Positions 62,679 to 64,000 of a DNA stretch of 64,000 nucleotides are shown here, one piece after another. Under the pieces are notes generated by a model. It was not told the DNA's origin, ran no database searches, and saw only the letters and a list, made by a program, of their open reading frames with translations. A program made the position numbers and the translations under genes. The first letter of the stretch is position 1. The number at the start of each line of letters is the position of its first letter. The DNA is from Pseudomonas vlassakiae (lineage in GTDB: Bacteria; Pseudomonadota; Gammaproteobacteria; Pseudomonadales; Pseudomonadaceae): contig NZ_JABWRP020000007.1 of assembly GCF_014269035.2 (NCBI RefSeq), forward strand, positions 124,001 through 188,000. The letters are read 5' to 3'.

Positions 62679-63533
62679 ATGTTGATACAGACCCTGTCCG
62701 AAGCCGACGCCGGCCCACAGGCACGCTTGCCTGCCGATACCATAAGCGCCGAGACGCCGCTATACGCCAACCAGGTGGAAAAGACCTACAGCAATGGTAC
62801 CCACGCCTTGCGCCGCGTCAGGCTGGCGATCCAGCGCGGCGAGTTCGTCTCGTTGCTGGGCCCCTCCGGTTGCGGCAAAAGCACGTTGTTGAAGATGTTC
62901 GCCGGCCTTGAACAACCCTCCGCTGGCCATGTGCGCTGGTGGGGCAAAGAGACGCCCGAGCGTGGCCCACAAGGGGGCGGGGCAAGCCAGCGCCTGGCCA
63001 TGGTGTTCCAGGAAGCTACCTTGATGCCGTGGGCCAGGGTGCAGGACAACGTGCGGCTGCCCCTGGACCTGGCGGGTGTGCCTCGCGCGCAAAGCCAGCC
63101 CAGGGTGCAAGCGGCGCTGGAACGGGTTGGCCTGGGGGCATTCGGCGCCGTTTACCCGCGCGAACTGTCTGGCGGCATGCAGATGCGCGCATCGATTGCC
63201 CGCGCACTGGCCACCGAGCCCAACCTGCTGTTGATGGACGAGCCGTTCGGCGCGCTTGACGAATTCACCCGCAACAAACTCGACAGCGACCTGCGCCGCC
63301 TCTGGGCGGAGCGCGACCTGACGGTGGTGTTCGTCACCCATAGCATCTTCGAAGCGGTCTTCCTGTCGTCGCGGGTGGTGGTGATGGGCGCCCGCCCCGG
63401 TCGGGTCATCGCCGATGTCGCCATCGAAGGTCCGCTGGAGCGCGACGAGGCCTATCGGACTTCGCCGGCCTTCATCGCCCAATGTGCCCACCTGTCCCGG
63501 CTGCTGGCCCAGGCCAACAGCGAGCACGCCTGA
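62679..63533 (+). CDS. NitT/TauT-type ABC transporter ATPase
   Basis: 284 residues. Walker A GPSGCGKSTLLK, Q-loop VFQEATLMPW, signature LSGGMQMRASIARAL, Walker B LLLMDEPFGALDEF and switch VTHSIFEAVFLSSRV are all present, typical of the SsuB/TauB class. The first about 35 residues (MLIQTLSEADAGPQARLPAD) are an extra extension, so a later start near 62751 is possible. Energises the permease starting at 63544. Confidence 0.94.
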   Translation: MLIQTLSEADAGPQARLPADTISAETPLYANQVEKTYSNGTHALRRVRLAIQRGEFVSLLGPSGCGKSTLLKMFAGLEQPSAGHVRWWGKETPERGPQGGGASQRLAMVFQEATLMPWARVQDNVRLPLDLAGVPRAQSQPRVQAALERVGLGAFGAVYPRELSGGMQMRASIARALATEPNLLLMDEPFGALDEFTRNKLDSDLRRLWAERDLTVVFVTHSIFEAVFLSSRVVVMGARPGRVIADVAIEGPLERDEAYRTSPAFIAQCAHLSRLLAQANSEHA

Positions 63534-63543
63534 GAACCACGCC

Positions 63544-64000
63544 ATGAACAGACTACCCGCTCCCTGGCTACGCCACCCCGGCGTACTGCGCATCGTTTTA
63601 CCCCTGCTGGTCGGCGCCGTGCTGCTGAGCCTCTGGCAACTGGCATGCATGGCCTGGCAGGTACCGGCCTACCTGGTGCCCTCCCCTGCGGACATCGGCC
63701 GCACCCTGGTCAGCGATGGCCCGCTGTTGCTGGGCGCGCTGTGGATGACCCTGAAAATCACCTTCCTGTCGTTCGCCCTCGCCGTGGTCATCGGCACCCT
63801 GGCGGCATTCCTGTTCGTGCAGAGCCGCCTGGTCGAAGCCAGCCTGTTCCCCTACGCCATCCTGCTGCAGGTGACGCCAGTGGTAGCCATTGCGCCGTTG
63901 ATCATCATCTGGTGCAGCGACACGACACTGGCGCTGGTGATCTGCGCCACCCTGGTGGCGGTGTTTCCGATCATTGCCAATACCGTGCTGGGGCTGCGAA
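63544..64000 (+). CDS. ABC transporter permease, 3'-truncated by window edge
   Basis: Begins at ATG 63544 (MNRLPAPWLRHPGVLRIVLP) ten bases after the ATPase stop and runs off the window after 152 codons. Helices are visible at about 18-36, 60-90 and 102-120, with the BPD_transp_1 pattern and YLVPSPADIGRTL, typical of SsuC/TauC permeases. Completes the binding protein-oxygenase-ATPase-permease operon. Confidence 0.93.
   Translation, partial: MNRLPAPWLRHPGVLRIVLPLLVGAVLLSLWQLACMAWQVPAYLVPSPADIGRTLVSDGPLLLGALWMTLKITFLSFALAVVIGTLAAFLFVQSRLVEASLFPYAILLQVTPVVAIAPLIIIWCSDTTLALVICATLVAVFPIIANTVLGLR

Noticed and set aside
1..64000. CRISPR arrays, tRNA or rRNA genes, intact insertion sequences, prophage
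   Set aside because: No regularly spaced repeats, no cloverleaf or rRNA-like stretches, and no transposase, integrase or phage structural motifs were recognised.

Overview
The window looks like chromosomal DNA of a Pseudomonas of the P. putida type. It has high GC, dense ATGA/GTGA-coupled operons, a Ku plus three-domain LigD end-joining system, a P. aeruginosa-style arn (lipid A aminoarabinose) operon, and many small stress proteins typical of the genus. No rRNA, tRNA or CRISPR array was seen. The assignment rests on gene content and recognised families, not on a database search.

Layout. 1-14.4 kb: a partial methyltransferase, a YbdK-type ligase, a nucleosidase, a tiny Cys-rich protein and ku face a five-gene minus-strand operon, ligD > acyl-CoA dehydrogenase > PIG-L deacetylase > methyltransferase > glycosyltransferase. 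Next come an acidic protein coupled to a metallothionein, and a DUF72-ybhP-clsB-ybhN operon for membrane lipids. 14.5-25.8 kb: an iron-permease-like protein, a ClpP-like protease, a Nudix hydrolase, a very large CheB-CheR-kinase-receiver hybrid, small stress proteins, a divergent two-component pair, and fetAB. 25.8-38.1 kb: the nine-gene arnBCADTEF-ugd-GT39 operon plus another ArnT-like transferase upstream. 38.2-43.3 kb: a scarred zone with two gene fragments fused by a deletion, an AT-rich palindrome, DUF2252, an MscS channel, a TolC remnant and a glycine-zipper protein.

43.3-54.4 kb: an apparently acquired, somewhat AT-richer island built around a secreted alkylsulfatase. It also has a FadL-type porin, a DUF3313 lipoprotein, a second outer-membrane protein, two DUF1254 proteins, an internally deleted AspT-type transporter and two AraC regulators. 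54.7-56.0 kb: a gene-poor stretch with a second copy of the palindrome, a long inverted repeat, and a near-perfect chromosome dimer resolution site (dif) at 55848-55875. FtsK-orienting octamers switch strand preference around it, so the window probably spans the replication terminus.

56-64 kb: an OBAP lipoprotein, a sigma-54 activator remnant, a tautomerase, a GlxA-type regulator, a P-loop kinase, and a divergent uptake/oxidation locus. That locus has a Tsx/OmpK porin on one side and a binding protein, Rieske oxygenase, ABC ATPase and permease on the other. The two arms appear to be driven by back-to-back sigma-54 promoters, each followed by a copy of the same structured leader sequence. This is the least expected regulatory architecture in the window.
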